Assembly (NCBI RefSeq): GCF_008831285.2
Contig: NC_045148.1
Span: 15,726,802-15,790,801, forward strand
Source of the DNA: Nymphaea colorata
Taxonomy: Eukaryota; Streptophyta; Magnoliopsida; Nymphaeales; Nymphaeaceae
Direction of reading: 5' to 3'
DNA: 64,000 nt
Below the pieces are notes generated by a model that did no database searches, had not been told where the DNA came from, and worked only from the letters and a program-made list of their open reading frames with translations. Shown in pieces: positions 48,734 to 59,941 of this stretch. The position numbers and the translations under genes were made by a program. How positions within the stretch are numbered: the first letter of the stretch is position 1; each line of letters starts with the position of its first letter.

Positions 48734-49183
48734 CTGCCAAAGCAAGTCAATATGGATAAGAAACATCACGCAGAACACTCAAACACGGAACATTAGGTGC
48801 CAGTTGTTTAACATGTCCAAATGAAAACCTACTTGTATAATAATAGCTAAACTATCTAGCCACTTTACGACACGATGATTATGCTCGAAACAGTTGACAG
48901 AATTATTTTGGACATTCATACAAGGGGCGCACAAAGACTAATGACAAAAGAACTTTCAGAGATTCAGATTGGTCTGCACCTGCAAACCAAACCCAAACCA
49001 ATAAGTCTTTCTTGAACATGAAAGCAACTCCCCATTGATCGCGAAATTCTGGATCATTCTTTGTGGAGAAAAGAAACCAGTTTAAAAGAATAAGTATGCA
49101 GCAATTTTTGGGTCACTCTAGTATCACAGTAAACAAGATATGTTCAACATGAGTGAGTATAATATTTGCTTTTAAAAGGAAAG

Positions 49184-49233
49184 CGAGAGAGAGAGAGAGA
49201 GCGCGTGCGAGAGAGAGAGAGAGAGAGAGAGAG
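49184..49233. repeat. (GA)n microsatellite
   Basis: Two GA runs interrupted by GCGCGTGC. Confidence 0.9.
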
Positions 49234-49268
49234 GGCATATAAAATCTTGTCCAAGAGAGTACTGTTAC

Positions 49269-49329
49269 CTTGGAAGATTCCTCTTCTAATATCGGGCAGC
49301 CGAAATTCCATGTCACAGTTTTGTATCAG
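49269..49329 (-). CDS. Candidate internal exon, unrecognised
   Basis: 61 bases between the acceptor AATTGCAG and the donor CCAAG/GTAACA, open in one phase only. It reads LIQNCDMEFRLPDIRRGIFQ. A possible following exon (EFRDQWGVAFMFKKDLL, about 49025-49060 on the minus strand) would link it in phase to 48596-48733. The family is unknown. Confidence 0.3.
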
Positions 49330-50463
49330 CTGCAATTCAGTTTACAATGAAAAAATCAAATGACAATATTATGCCCACGTTCCATCAAACAAAACCACAT
49401 ATCCTATCCTTTGTGATGGATGGTCCTACTATAGCATCTGAGAAGCTTCGTCCACCTGACCTCCACATATCTGTGCCCCACATAGGAATTTCAATTTCAG
49501 ACACACAGAGCACTATATTGGAAAGGAACACAAAATGTAATTTGAACAATCTTAACAGATGCTCTCAGCATGGCCATTTCATTAGCAAATGCACTTTCAA
49601 ATATTTGGATGTAAAAAGTAAAAACATGACATTGTCATCTGTAGAAGATTTAATATGTTGGAGATAGCAATGACCCGAAACATGCTTTCGTCAAAACAAA
49701 GAGTACACATCATGCATATGAGACTTGGTCATAAAGGATCAATAAGATGTGAAAGAGGTGATTTCTACTGGAGAGTAAAGACACTCTATGCTGGAGACTT
49801 AAAACCAGTAAGAAGAGTTCAGGGTTTTGACATCATTAAGATGCATGAAAGGAAATTAATTTCAAGGCCTTCTCATTGACAAATCAGCAATGAAACAAGA
49901 TCCTTCTTGACATGAATTGAAATGGAGAAACTACACATTCACATTCTTGAAGACCATATCTCAAAATATAAATTTCTGTACAACTGACAATAAGGAAAGT
50001 TGACCAAGTGATCGGAACTGTAGAAAAAGGAAAATATTATCATCTCCTATCTATGTCTCATTAACAATTCCTAAGTTGGTCTATCAAATTCTTATTGTTG
50101 ATAAACCAAACAGGAGAAAGGAAACAGGCAACAAAGGGAACAATAATTTTTTTATAAATGGACAGTAAAAGGAATCAGATCGGGTTGAAAGGGAAATCAT
50201 CTTCTCCAACAACCATGACTAAGAAGACTGTGATGGAATACTAAAAAACATAAGTTTTTTCAGAAAGCTACGTGTAAACTCCAGCAAACACCCCCAACTT
50301 GTATTTTGTATTATTTCATTCATTTGGTTCTAACTTCTAAGTAAATCTAAAGTTTGATGTTACAAAAGAGGTCAACATTAGATGCAGCACATATCTAGAA
50401 ACGTCAGTCAGAAATCTTAACAGTAAGAAAAATGAAACTTGAGTTAGTGGGTGATGACATTAC

Positions 50464-50644
50464 CTTCATTATTTTTAAACCATCAAGTCAATCCTATTCT
50501 CCTTCCTCCAATCTCTGTAGGATATACTACATCCTCCAAGATAGGCTCACGTATTGATGTCAGAGTTTGGCTGCAAGGCTGGAACAACTGCTGACCTTTG
50601 CGTAGGTAGCCTCAGAATCCTTATGCTTGCATTAGAATGACAGC
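50464..50644 (-). pseudogene. RPS7: Ribosomal protein eS7 (RPS7) exon, pseudogene fragment
   Basis: One broken exon of the cytosolic small-subunit protein eS7. The minus strand reads VIL, then RILRLPTQRSAVV, then ILEDVVYPTEIGGRRI and LDGLKIMKV, matching the RILRPPKKGSAV, ILEDVVYPAEIVGKRI and LDGSKIMKV blocks of plant eS7. The blocks fall in different frames, with an in-frame TGA, so the copy is dead. The intron edges survive: acceptor ATTATAG at 50645 and donor AAG/GTAATG at 50464. It was therefore copied as genomic DNA, not as processed mRNA. I found no other eS7 exon nearby. Confidence 0.8.
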
Positions 50645-51926
50645 CTATAATCAAGTAATGAATTATGTGAAGTAAATGAAAGAAAGAAGTCAAAATATTG
50701 CAATTTATCATTGGCAAAGCTTTTGTTAGGTTATGCTGGCATGGAAGGGAGAACTGTGAGACATATACTGGAGACAACAAAACTGTTACTAATGAAACTA
50801 AACAGGTTGAAAAAAAAGGTTCGACTATCCATACCCCATGACCTGACTACTATTGTGACATGATACCAGCTCAAGAAGAACCTATCTTTTTATGCTTTGT
50901 GAAACTGAATTATCCATGCCAACTTTGTGACATTCTCATTCCATGCAATCACCCTAGGTGCATCTAAACATGGTCTAAACATGACCAAATGGCCTTCTCT
51001 CATTTCTTCGACAGTCATTCTCTAATATCCTGAGCACTCACAAAAGTATGAGAGGGCTCTTTCTTTGTGAATTCCTGCATCAAGAACATTCGAGTATGGA
51101 AGCTCAAACAGGGCTTTTCAAAGAGATCAAAACTCAAATAATTTCTTTATACATCCTGCTACTTGCTGTACTTGCTTATGCTTGAACGTTTGCTTTAGGA
51201 TAGCAAACTGTCAGAAGCCCATGTTTGATCCTCATAGCTGCTCAGAAAATTGTCCTTAAAGAAGATACAACTTTCTGAATGTCTATAAGGAATCCACTAC
51301 GATGCACTTTTAACACTTCAATAGAAACTAAAGAACAGTGCAGAATAATGTAGTTAGAGTGAGTAAGAAGTGGGATCAGAACTTTAAAAATTCATCCAGC
51401 AATACACTGAACTCTGTATCTGGTTACACAGGCAAAGTTAACAAACAACATTCTTATATCACCAGTACCACTGGAACATTCTTCAGGTTTATGTGCATGG
51501 TTGCTTTATGGATCAGCAACATAGATTACTCACATTGCTTTCATGGCCTCAAGAAGAGCAAACAATGTTCTCTTATGCAAGGAAAGAGTGTAGCAGATTG
51601 TGGGCAACAATTATTTTTGTAAAATTTAAAAGTTCACACTGCAAAATAACAAACTAAAATGTCTCAAGATATGATGTAAAAGTTCTTTCTATTAACATAT
51701 TTTCAAGATGTTAGATACCAAATTAAGACAATGACTCCCATGAGATAAGGATGCACACCACATGTAGAGGGTCATTCACAGGCATTCGTCCAATAGCCAG
51801 GCTGACTTTTATAGAACAACAGTCATAAAACATTTATCATATTTGGAGACTTTTTATGCATTAGCTATTAGCTGACAATTTATGCTGCCAGAATACTGTT
51901 TCTGAGCCAGGTAAAAATTGGAGTTA

Positions 51927-51998
51927 CTAATCTTCTCCCTGAATTTCTTTCCACATCTTGCACAAGAGACACATGGTTTTTGCAAAGTCTTCACTAGT
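51927..51998 (-). CDS. Candidate 3'-terminal exon, unrecognised
   Basis: The acceptor TCCTTGCAG precedes 23 open codons and TAG. The peptide includes TSEDFAKTMCLLCKMWKEIQ. No family is recognised. It is short enough to arise by chance. Confidence 0.2.
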   Translation of the reverse strand, partial: TSEDFAKTMCLLCKMWKEIQGED

Positions 51999-52276
51999 CT
52001 GCAAGGAACATGAATTGCAACAGACACACCCATTTGGCTGCATAAGCTGTGGAAGTTTTTAGTGCTAATGCTGTCAAAACCTGACTTCAGAGTGAGTGGA
52101 GATAAATGCTTTTACATTGCAGAATTAATGTAAAGTTCTTTCAAGTCAACTTTCAGCTCATGATTCAATTCTTCATATTAACGAACGCCTGAAAACCAGA
52201 TAAGAGGTAGAAAGAAACAAAAGAAAACACCTAAAACAGCAAAACCTTGGAGAAAGTCAACATGCTTCCTCAGTTT

Positions 52277-52369
52277 TTAAGCTGGCAACTGTTTCTCAAA
52301 ACCAGTAATGTCTGTGTCCTTGCCCTTTTGGATTTTCTTCCTTGCGTGTACATGTTGATCAGGTCTGAG
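52277..52369 (-). CDS. Candidate 3'-terminal exon, unrecognised
   Basis: The acceptor ATTTTGTCAG precedes 30 codons and TAA. The peptide includes LRPDQHVHARKKIQKGKD and ends GFEKQLPA. Strongly basic, then acidic, it looks like a real protein tail, but I cannot name it. It might be the last exon of a transcript starting in the GC-rich block near 54.4-54.5 kb. Confidence 0.3.
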   Translation of the reverse strand, partial: LRPDQHVHARKKIQKGKDTDITGFEKQLPA

Positions 52370-53059
52370 CTGACAAAATGATGGTACCGAAATCAACTGA
52401 TTTATGAGCACAAACTACAAAGCAAAGACACAGTTAACTATCTAATTCAGCCAAGAATATTTCATATGGCATGAAGCATGCTCCATTGAACTTGTCAAAA
52501 CTCATTGAGAATACGAGAGTCTATATATTGCAAGCCCTTAAATGTATAGACTCTTGATGCAGTTACAGTTCACAAGCACAAATATCTTATGATGCCTTCT
52601 TTTGAACAAACTCAACATGCTCTAAAATCTAGCTATCAAAAGCTTGTTTGGAAATGGTTGGATATGCTTGTAGCAATCTAATTCATCCAAGTAATAAAAT
52701 CCTTGAGTAGTCTTTCTGAAATATTTATAAGAAAAACTTTGTATGAGAAGCATGAGTTTTGTAAAAGAGGTAATAGGAATCACATTTTAGAAGAAATGGC
52801 TAAAAGTGTGAAGATAGATTGCCATGATTGGTCGATTGTCATCACAATAGAAACGTCTGTAGTTAAGGAACACAATTTAGCCGTCAAAGCGCAAACAATC
52901 ATCTACATGGATTTACAAATAAAAACATGTTCTTCCACATGAAAATGGCAAGTGACAGTAGAATCTCATTTGTAAGCGACAAAAAATTTCATGCATTGAA
53001 ATCCATGGTTATGCCACTGAATCCATCTTTGTAAGGCATTTTCCTCCAAGCAGATGACA

Positions 53060-53090
<31 letters not shown>

Positions 53091-53400
53091 TGTCAATTGA
53101 GTATATATGATGACTATGTGGACTGATTATGATTAATGTGGACAGATTAATCGATGGTTTGCACTTTGCAGTGTGATGTGTAAAACTACATTTTTTGCAA
53201 AGATAAATTACAAAGTAGTATTTGGCTTATAAAAGTTAGCTTTAAAGTTCGAGGTTTCTATTAACTATTTATTAATTAATTTAAATTTCTATCAATGTTT
53301 TTTTGTAAGAAAATAGATGAAAAATCAAAATCTTTTACTTTTTGCTTTTTAACTTCTCAAGATTTTCTAGAGTAAAACAAACTTCCCGAGTCCCACAAGA
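52370..53400. other. AT-rich stretch without a supported gene
   Basis: Contains an (AT)n run at 53064-53090. The open frame at 52703-52942 lacks motifs and splice partners. Confidence 0.5.
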
Positions 53401-53444
53401 ACTCAAAAACGACTTCTGTGCAAATATATATATACATACATACT

Positions 53445-53449
53445 CAGCC

Positions 53450-53483
<34 letters not shown>

Positions 53484-53563
53484 GGCTGAGATGGTTCCTA
53501 AGGGTTTGACACCTGCCAATCTCTCTCCCTCTCTCTCTCTCTCTGTCAAACCCTTAGGAACCA

Positions 53564-53567
<4 letters not shown>
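53445..53567. repeat. Nested inverted repeats, including a perfect 24-bp hairpin with (CT)n loop
   Basis: Arms 53488-53511 (starting GAGATGGTTCCTAAGGG) and 53544-53567 are perfectly complementary over 24 bases, with a CT-rich loop of 32 bases. An outer palindrome CAGCCATA / TATGGCTG flanks an (AT)n run at 53445-53488. A long (AT)n tract follows at 53568-53632. Confidence 0.9.
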
Positions 53568-53638
<71 letters not shown>

Positions 53639-54054
53639 TATATATACAGGGAGAGAGAGAAAATTTTTTTTGGCAGAAACCAGACAATTGGGACAGGGAT
53701 AGAAACCAGACCCTTTAATTTTTGTTAAAAATTTATTGTAAATAAAATATGAACATCTTAATATATTTATAAAAACTATTTTCATATAAGACATGGTTTG
53801 ATTCAAGTTGTTTTTATAAAAAATGTGATTTTTTTTTATTATCAAAATGTTGATGCTATGTGGTCCATTAAATTTTTATTTTTTTTCTTATTATAAAAAA
53901 AACTATTAAAGTCCAATAAATGATCAACTTAATATATGTTTTGCATCAACATATTCTTAAGACCATATCAATCAGATTAGATTGCAAAAAAAAAAAAAAT
54001 TAAATATAATTCTACCAATTTTTCTCTCTCTCTCACTCTCACTATATCTATCTA

Positions 54055-54055
<1 letters not shown>

Positions 54056-54107
<52 letters not shown>

Positions 54108-54110
54108 GTC
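54056..54110. repeat. (AT)n microsatellite
   Basis: TATC units pass into an AT run with one TG interruption. Confidence 0.9.
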
Positions 54111-54397
54111 TTCAAAGTCCACCAAAAATGGAGAACAAAAAAAAAAAAAATAATAAAGTGAAACCTGACTCCATGGAAATTAAACAAAAAAGAACCAGCA
54201 GCAGATACGATCTCAGAAAAGGCAGCAAATCAGAACCGATCGGCATTACATGAAAAGCATTACTCCTTTGTGGTTAAAATCATCCACAAACTAAGTGAGT
54301 GCGCAGCCAAAACACCCATAACAGAAGAAAAAGATCACATGTTGATATTTTTCTTATAAAGTAGATACAGACATCATATGGAATGAACGTTTACCGG

Positions 54398-54496
54398 TCA
54401 TCGGAGATAGACGACGACAGCTACCGCTGCCGCGGAGAAGGAGGGAAGATACGGCCACCCGCCTCTCGTACTCTTAGGCGTTAGGGCTTTCGGCAT
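54398..54496 (-). CDS. Candidate first exon or short upstream ORF in a GC-rich 5' block
   Basis: A minus-strand ATG at 54496 opens 32 codons (MPKALTPKSTRGGWPYLPSF and an Ala/Val-rich tail) to TGA at 54398. A donor CCG/GTAAAC follows directly. GC content and CpG density resemble the first exons of AMSH1 and PMI, which suggests a minus-strand transcription start here. The real start codon and downstream exons are not established. Confidence 0.25.
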   Translation of the reverse strand: MPKALTPKSTRGGWPYLPSFSAAAVAVVVYLR

Positions 54497-55608
54497 CGAA
54501 GGACTCTCGATCGGGTCCTGCAAGCGGGTCGGATACGGTTGAGTCAGACTCAACCCATCATTGTATCCGCTTTCAAGATTCAGAATCCTGGACTCAATTT
54601 ACCGAATCAAAAGCAGGAGATGGTTGAATCAGAACGCGCCGGAGTTGAATCGTGAATATGAGAGCTATGCGGATTGTTCTATAAACCGTCAAATGAATTC
54701 GATTGATGGCTGCCACACATTCGACTCCAGTTAGCCTATTCAAGATGACTTTTACAACATTGGCTTATCTCCGATCATGTTTTCTGAACCGGTTAACTAA
54801 TTTGATGCATCCCATTGTTGCCGGGAAGAATTTTTCGGCTGCCATCGCCGGTCTGTCTCTTGATGAATGATGCAAGCTCCCCATTTCTTGCAATCGTGCG
54901 TAGTCACCTGGTGCTTACTGAGAAGGATATCGATGAGATCGTGACCAATTCCATATTCACAGCGGCCAGTTCCTTTGCTTCAATCACCCAAGTACCCAAG
55001 TTGTAGATTTAAAAAAAAACCACAGTTTGTGTTTTTGTACCGTGGACAGGATAATCGTTGAGCTACTTGGCAACCGTGAAGTCCATATCTAAGTGTTTTT
55101 GTTATCTTTCAGCAATTGGCAGCAGCTCGACAGCCATGATGAAGACATTTTATGAGTAATAGCTTGAACGTACCTTCCGTGATCCTTTTTCTGCGGGCCA
55201 CGCGCGGCGACGTACGTTATTGAAACAGATATGGACGTAATGTGCCCATTTGATGGAGTTGTCAGAGGGTTGGATCTGCCACAGCTCACAGAGGATTTGA
55301 AGCCCCACAGGAACATGCATGGGCCCTTGATGAAGACCAACTTGAATTTGATCATCATCTCAATAATCAAAGATGTCAGAGAGAAGCGGTGGGCGGTTTT
55401 GACCACAAATGATTGTGCGATACATGTGTTACTGTCTTTAACAACCCAAATTAAAGAATGCATTAAGGTCTTACCTAGCAAAATCTAGGAAGAAGATTTT
55501 GCATTTTTTCACTGTTTCAGGTCTGATTCATCTTCCCATGTAATTGGCCAACAAAAATCTCAAATCTTGGCCCAGCAAGAAGATGGGTAGCAAAAAGTTA
55601 TTCAGAGG

Positions 55609-55770
55609 CAGAATTTTTGGCTATAAGGCATTGTTATATAAATTCTGTTTTTTAAGGAGAACAACATATATAAATAAGTAAACAGTGGTAAGAAATTTAT
55701 ATAAAAATATGTAAAATAAATAAAAATTTTGTTGTTAGCATGGATAACTGCCCACGCCCAGCCTATATAT
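55609..55770 (+). mobile_element. Remnant of the dispersed GCCAGAAATTTTTGG element
   Basis: CAGAGGCAGAATTTTTGGCT at the left and GGATAACTGCCCACGCCC at the right match, in order, the ends of the copy at 57148-57320. Confidence 0.5.
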
Positions 55771-57147
55771 AGCTTCACTACTGTCAGGTGGGGGATGGGC
55801 TATTGTTTCTAGAATTTTAATTCATGTATATTTTGATTGTAGGAACATTTGAAAAAATTGAATAATGAGAGAGAAAGAGAGAGAGTTCATCGTCGAAGAC
55901 GCCAAGTCAAAGAAAATCCTACCCAATGAATCAATATGGATTTGCTTTCACTTGGAAAAGGACCCTGACATGCTAAATTTACCAAAGGATGTAAAGGAGA
56001 TTCTTGTCCACAGGAAACAGACCGCAAGAGGTATGTGCAACAAAGGCAACATCAAATCAATCTTTATAAAGACCTTACTGGAAACGGCATTCTTCAATTG
56101 GTGTCCCCAACGAAGGCTCTTTTCTCCAATTTGCATTTAAGGGCAATCCTTTGATCATAACACGCCAAAAGTTTTCGACCTCAATAAATCAAGAAACACC
56201 ATTTAGTTTTTTTCCCGGCATTGTCAAAACGGCATCTAAATTTCTTACATTGTTAGCCAAAAACATACTTCCCTCTATGTTCAGCCTATGCTGCCATCTA
56301 CCCAAATTGAGCTAATGGGTTCAATTTTTTTTTTTTTTAAAAAAAGAAGAAGTTTCAAACCAAGTTTTCATCCAAGGTTAACTAATTGAAGCTTGATATT
56401 TCAATTTATGTCCCATTTCATAGCAAACATGCATGACAGAGATTCTTATACCTTATTATACATTTTATGAGTTAAACCATCGTGTTCCGAAAAATATCAA
56501 AGACTTAGGTTCTTTTCTTTTCCTTTCGCTACCAACCAAAATTTTGGTGCATTTTTCCAAGATTTCCTTGTCTATATAGACAACGGAAAACTTGAAGTAA
56601 AGTTCTTTTGTGCATTTAATGAGAGGTAGAAAACATTGCCCGGCCCGAATCAATATTGTAGGTCATACATGGAATGGTCCACTCTCAGCACTCGATCGCT
56701 TGCATGGTTTTCCTTCGTATCCGATTGTGCACCGTCTCCTTGTTGCCTTTACACATGCATGCATTTTATTTTCTACCATCGGATGATTTGTATGTATAAT
56801 GTAGTCCAAGTTCCGACTGTCCTTCTTAGTTATTAGGAACCAACACTGATCTTTAGGAGTCGTTTGGTTAATGGAATTGAAACATATTATTCTATGAACC
56901 TGCTCCAATTTTTATCGTTACGTAAACCTGCCCCCGAAAATGGAGACAATATTAGTTAACATTTCATTTGCCAAACAACCCGGGAAATGCATTGACAGCA
57001 TTCTATTCTAGTAGGTCTCACCCTTGAAAATAGTTTGTCATGTCTTAGGAAAAGGAAAAATATTGTTTAGGACCATACACTTCATGGACACTCAACCTAC
57101 ACATTATCAGCAAATAACCATTAGACACGATCGAGACGAAAGGTTCA

Positions 57148-57320
57148 GCAGAGCCAGAAATTTTTGATTGAGGGCACTAACACACAACATTTTAGACCCT
57201 TCAAATATATAATAGAATGAATAAGAGGCAGTACAAAAGAATGAATGAGGTCAATAAACAGTTGCTTAAACAAATAAATAAATTTTTGTGTGGACAACTG
57301 CCCACTCCCATTTTGCCAAC
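57148..57320 (+). mobile_element. Copy of the dispersed GCCAGAAATTTTTGG element
   Basis: It begins GCAGAGCCAGAAATTTTTGA, has AGACCCTTCAAATATATAAT (compare 9155-9180) and ends TGTGTGGACAACTGCCCACT. It is the most complete of the family copies in the window. Confidence 0.55.
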
Positions 57321-58159
57321 TTAGATTTTTTTTTCTTCCTTGCATGCTTGAATGAACATTTATATGCATGTGCATTTTAACTTCACAGTTAAAATTCTGC
57401 AACTGGTTTCCGATCTAACTGAGATATTACCCAATATGAAGTTGGGATGTCAGGTAAAAGCCAGGTTTAATTCAAGAAGTTACCTATGGAATATTTCACC
57501 ACGTACCTTGCAGTGTATTCTCATTTGATCAAATCTCAAATATTGACTGAAGAAATGGCCATTGGAACACGGCGGCCACGCTACATATGGTGGTTCATCT
57601 CTATTCCCTGGTCTATTTGGAAAAAAAAATCTCCCCATTGCTTTAATTGACGTTGCAATAGAAGACACGCCTTCTGGCCATTAACTTCTATTCCTCCTTT
57701 AACTTGAAAGGTTTAAAGCCAGCATCACTTAACTCGGTGTACGGAGTTCATATTGAGAAATTATATATGAGCTCATATTGAATGTAGATTTGGGGAAAGG
57801 AAAAAAAAAGCAACTACAGTACTTGTGGTGGCATGTAAACAACGATTCCTCACAAGAAACGTGCGTTGTTCTTTTCACAATAATTTCAAAAATCAAATAA
57901 GTATCTTTCTAATTATTTAAATTCGCATTCTTCGTCACCAATCTTCCTTGAAATTTGCGGCCAATTAATTAATGAATTTCACTAGAAAAGTTACCTAGAA
58001 CGAAAATAGTTCGTACTAAGAATTCAATATATAGTCGAGGTGCATATCCTGACATAATCCAACATGAAGTGAAGAAAAAAAAAAAAACTTCAATATTGCT
58101 TTCTCAGCCCTCATGGTCACTCAAGTATGGTTAATTAAAGAGTTCTCTAGGACTTCTAG

Positions 58160-58330
58160 AGCCAGGATTTTCCGGCCACCGGCACTTGAGTCACCAACCC
58201 AGGTCTGGTGTGGGCACCCGATGTAATTAATTTTTTTGAGTTATCATGTCGTAATTTTAAGTCTTCCAGTGAAATTCTTAGTGAATTGCTATGCGCAGTG
58301 GTGCACACCAGCCCACATGTATCTCTGCCA
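58160..58330. mobile_element. Degenerate element remnant
   Basis: AGAGCCAGGATTTTCCGG at the left and CACACCAGCCCACATGTATC at the right resemble termini of the same dispersed family. Both ends are diverged. Confidence 0.35.
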
Positions 58331-59305
58331 CTGCTAGTATATGTTTTTGGGTATTGACATTAAACTAGGGTTTTACTTTCTAGGAAGAGGATTTTTATAA
58401 AAAGAAGAAGAAGATGAGATAAATGACCCTCTTGAAAGTTGCCAGATAATGGTCATACAGATGTAAGAACACATGAAATTTTTCTTGACCAAAGGAGAAT
58501 GAAGTATTTTTGGTTTAATAAATATCTTTCATGTCCCACATTATTGTGATGCTAATACCCAAGGATAGGACAGTTGAACTTTGTGGACACAGTTGAGCCT
58601 AGAAGTGTGGGTGGGTCAAGCTGTTATTTGGGGGCTCTTTGCATTTATTTGGCCGACTCAAATTTGATCCAAAATCCGTCTCGTTCCTCTTTTAGATGCT
58701 GCGAATCTGACCTGTTTATACCTCCGGCTGAGACCATCTCAATGTAATCTGATCTCAATTTGCAGCTAAGCCATGGTCGAGCTCACTTTGTTATCGACCG
58801 GCCTGGTCCTGACTGGATCTTGGTGGGTTTTCTATTGCACTTCTAGTTCCACAAAAGGGGTATATATGAGGCCATATATCAAACTGATTCAGTGAGAAAT
58901 AATGGATCTGAAGTACATCAAAGATACCCAAATAAAAAAAAAAAGAAACAAAAGAGAGTCCAAAGAACAACTAAAGATATCTAGAATCCACTTTCTGTAC
59001 TAGAGCATGGTCAACCCAGATTTGGCTGATTTAAGTGAAAATAAAAAGCTAACATAGTATAAGCATTATCATCACTTTACTTTTTTTTTTATTGACAATC
59101 TGAGATCCAACAAAATCCTTCCAGTTTATGCTTAAGAGTTATGAGTTGCCATTTAAATATTCAAAACCCCAACAAAGCCAAAACATCCTCAGACATTATG
59201 CCATATTCTGTAATTGTTCTCCACCTTCCTGACAACTGGTTGGGGGCCTCTATGCAATGTTATGAGATAATTTCTGCTCTCTGCCCACCAAAAAGAAAAG
59301 GTATT

Positions 59306-59346
59306 ATGTGCACGTGTGCTCGCATGCGTGCGCGCACATGTGCACA
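59306..59346. repeat. Alternating purine-pyrimidine tract, possible Z-DNA former
   Basis: 41 bases alternate purine and pyrimidine (ATGTGCACGTGTGC, then GCATGCGTGCGCGCACATGTG) with one break near 59320. It lies 600 bases before the bHLH start. Confidence 0.8.
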
Positions 59347-59824
59347 AGAAACTGCATTAGGGATGAGAAAGAGGAAAGAAGTATGTACATGAATTCACAT
59401 TTATGTGATGACCCACAGAGTAGAAGCTTTTCATGAATAAATAGATTGAGCACCAACTAATTGAGCAGTAATATGTGGATGAGAAAAGATGGGGAGTACT
59501 TTTACTTGGTGATTTCAACCAGTGATCCATGTACAGATCACATAGATTTAGCACTTCTGATGATGGGCCATGCATCTTGATATGCTGCTTCACATGGGCC
59601 CACCAGCCATTGAAAACCACCAGTATGCAAACTGGGCCTGACATCCACTGTACAATATAGTAAAGACATACCATTCTTTTGTATTACATCCCATACTGAG
59701 TTAGAATGCAGTGACCCCCAACCAATGAGGTTCCTCCATTTGGGCTGAGCAACCAAAAAGGAACCGAGAAGAGAAATTGTAGAGGGAAAAATCTTTTATT
59801 GCAGCTCCTCCTCAGATTTTCCTC

Positions 59825-59831
59825 TATTTAA
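59825..59831 (+). promoter_or_regulatory. TATA-like box of the bHLH gene
   Basis: TATTTAA in the context CCTCTATTTAAGCC, 111 bases before the ATG. The spacing fits a leader of about 80 bases. Confidence 0.5.
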
Positions 59832-59941
59832 GCCACAGTTGCATCCCTCAATATTTCACCATATGTTCTCCTCTTCTTCTGCTCTATTCAAAATTTCAAA
59901 CTCAGAGTGACACCCATTTGAAGAGCAGAAATCCCAGAGTC

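Larger units (their letters stand above)
54501..59824. other. Intergenic region upstream of the bHLH gene
   Basis: No supported gene. A 54-codon ORF at 54706-54870 (MAATHSTPVSLFKMTFTTLA) and open frames on both strands at 55089-55488 are unrecognised. Element remnants at 55609, 57148 and 58160 account for part of the rest. Confidence 0.5.
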
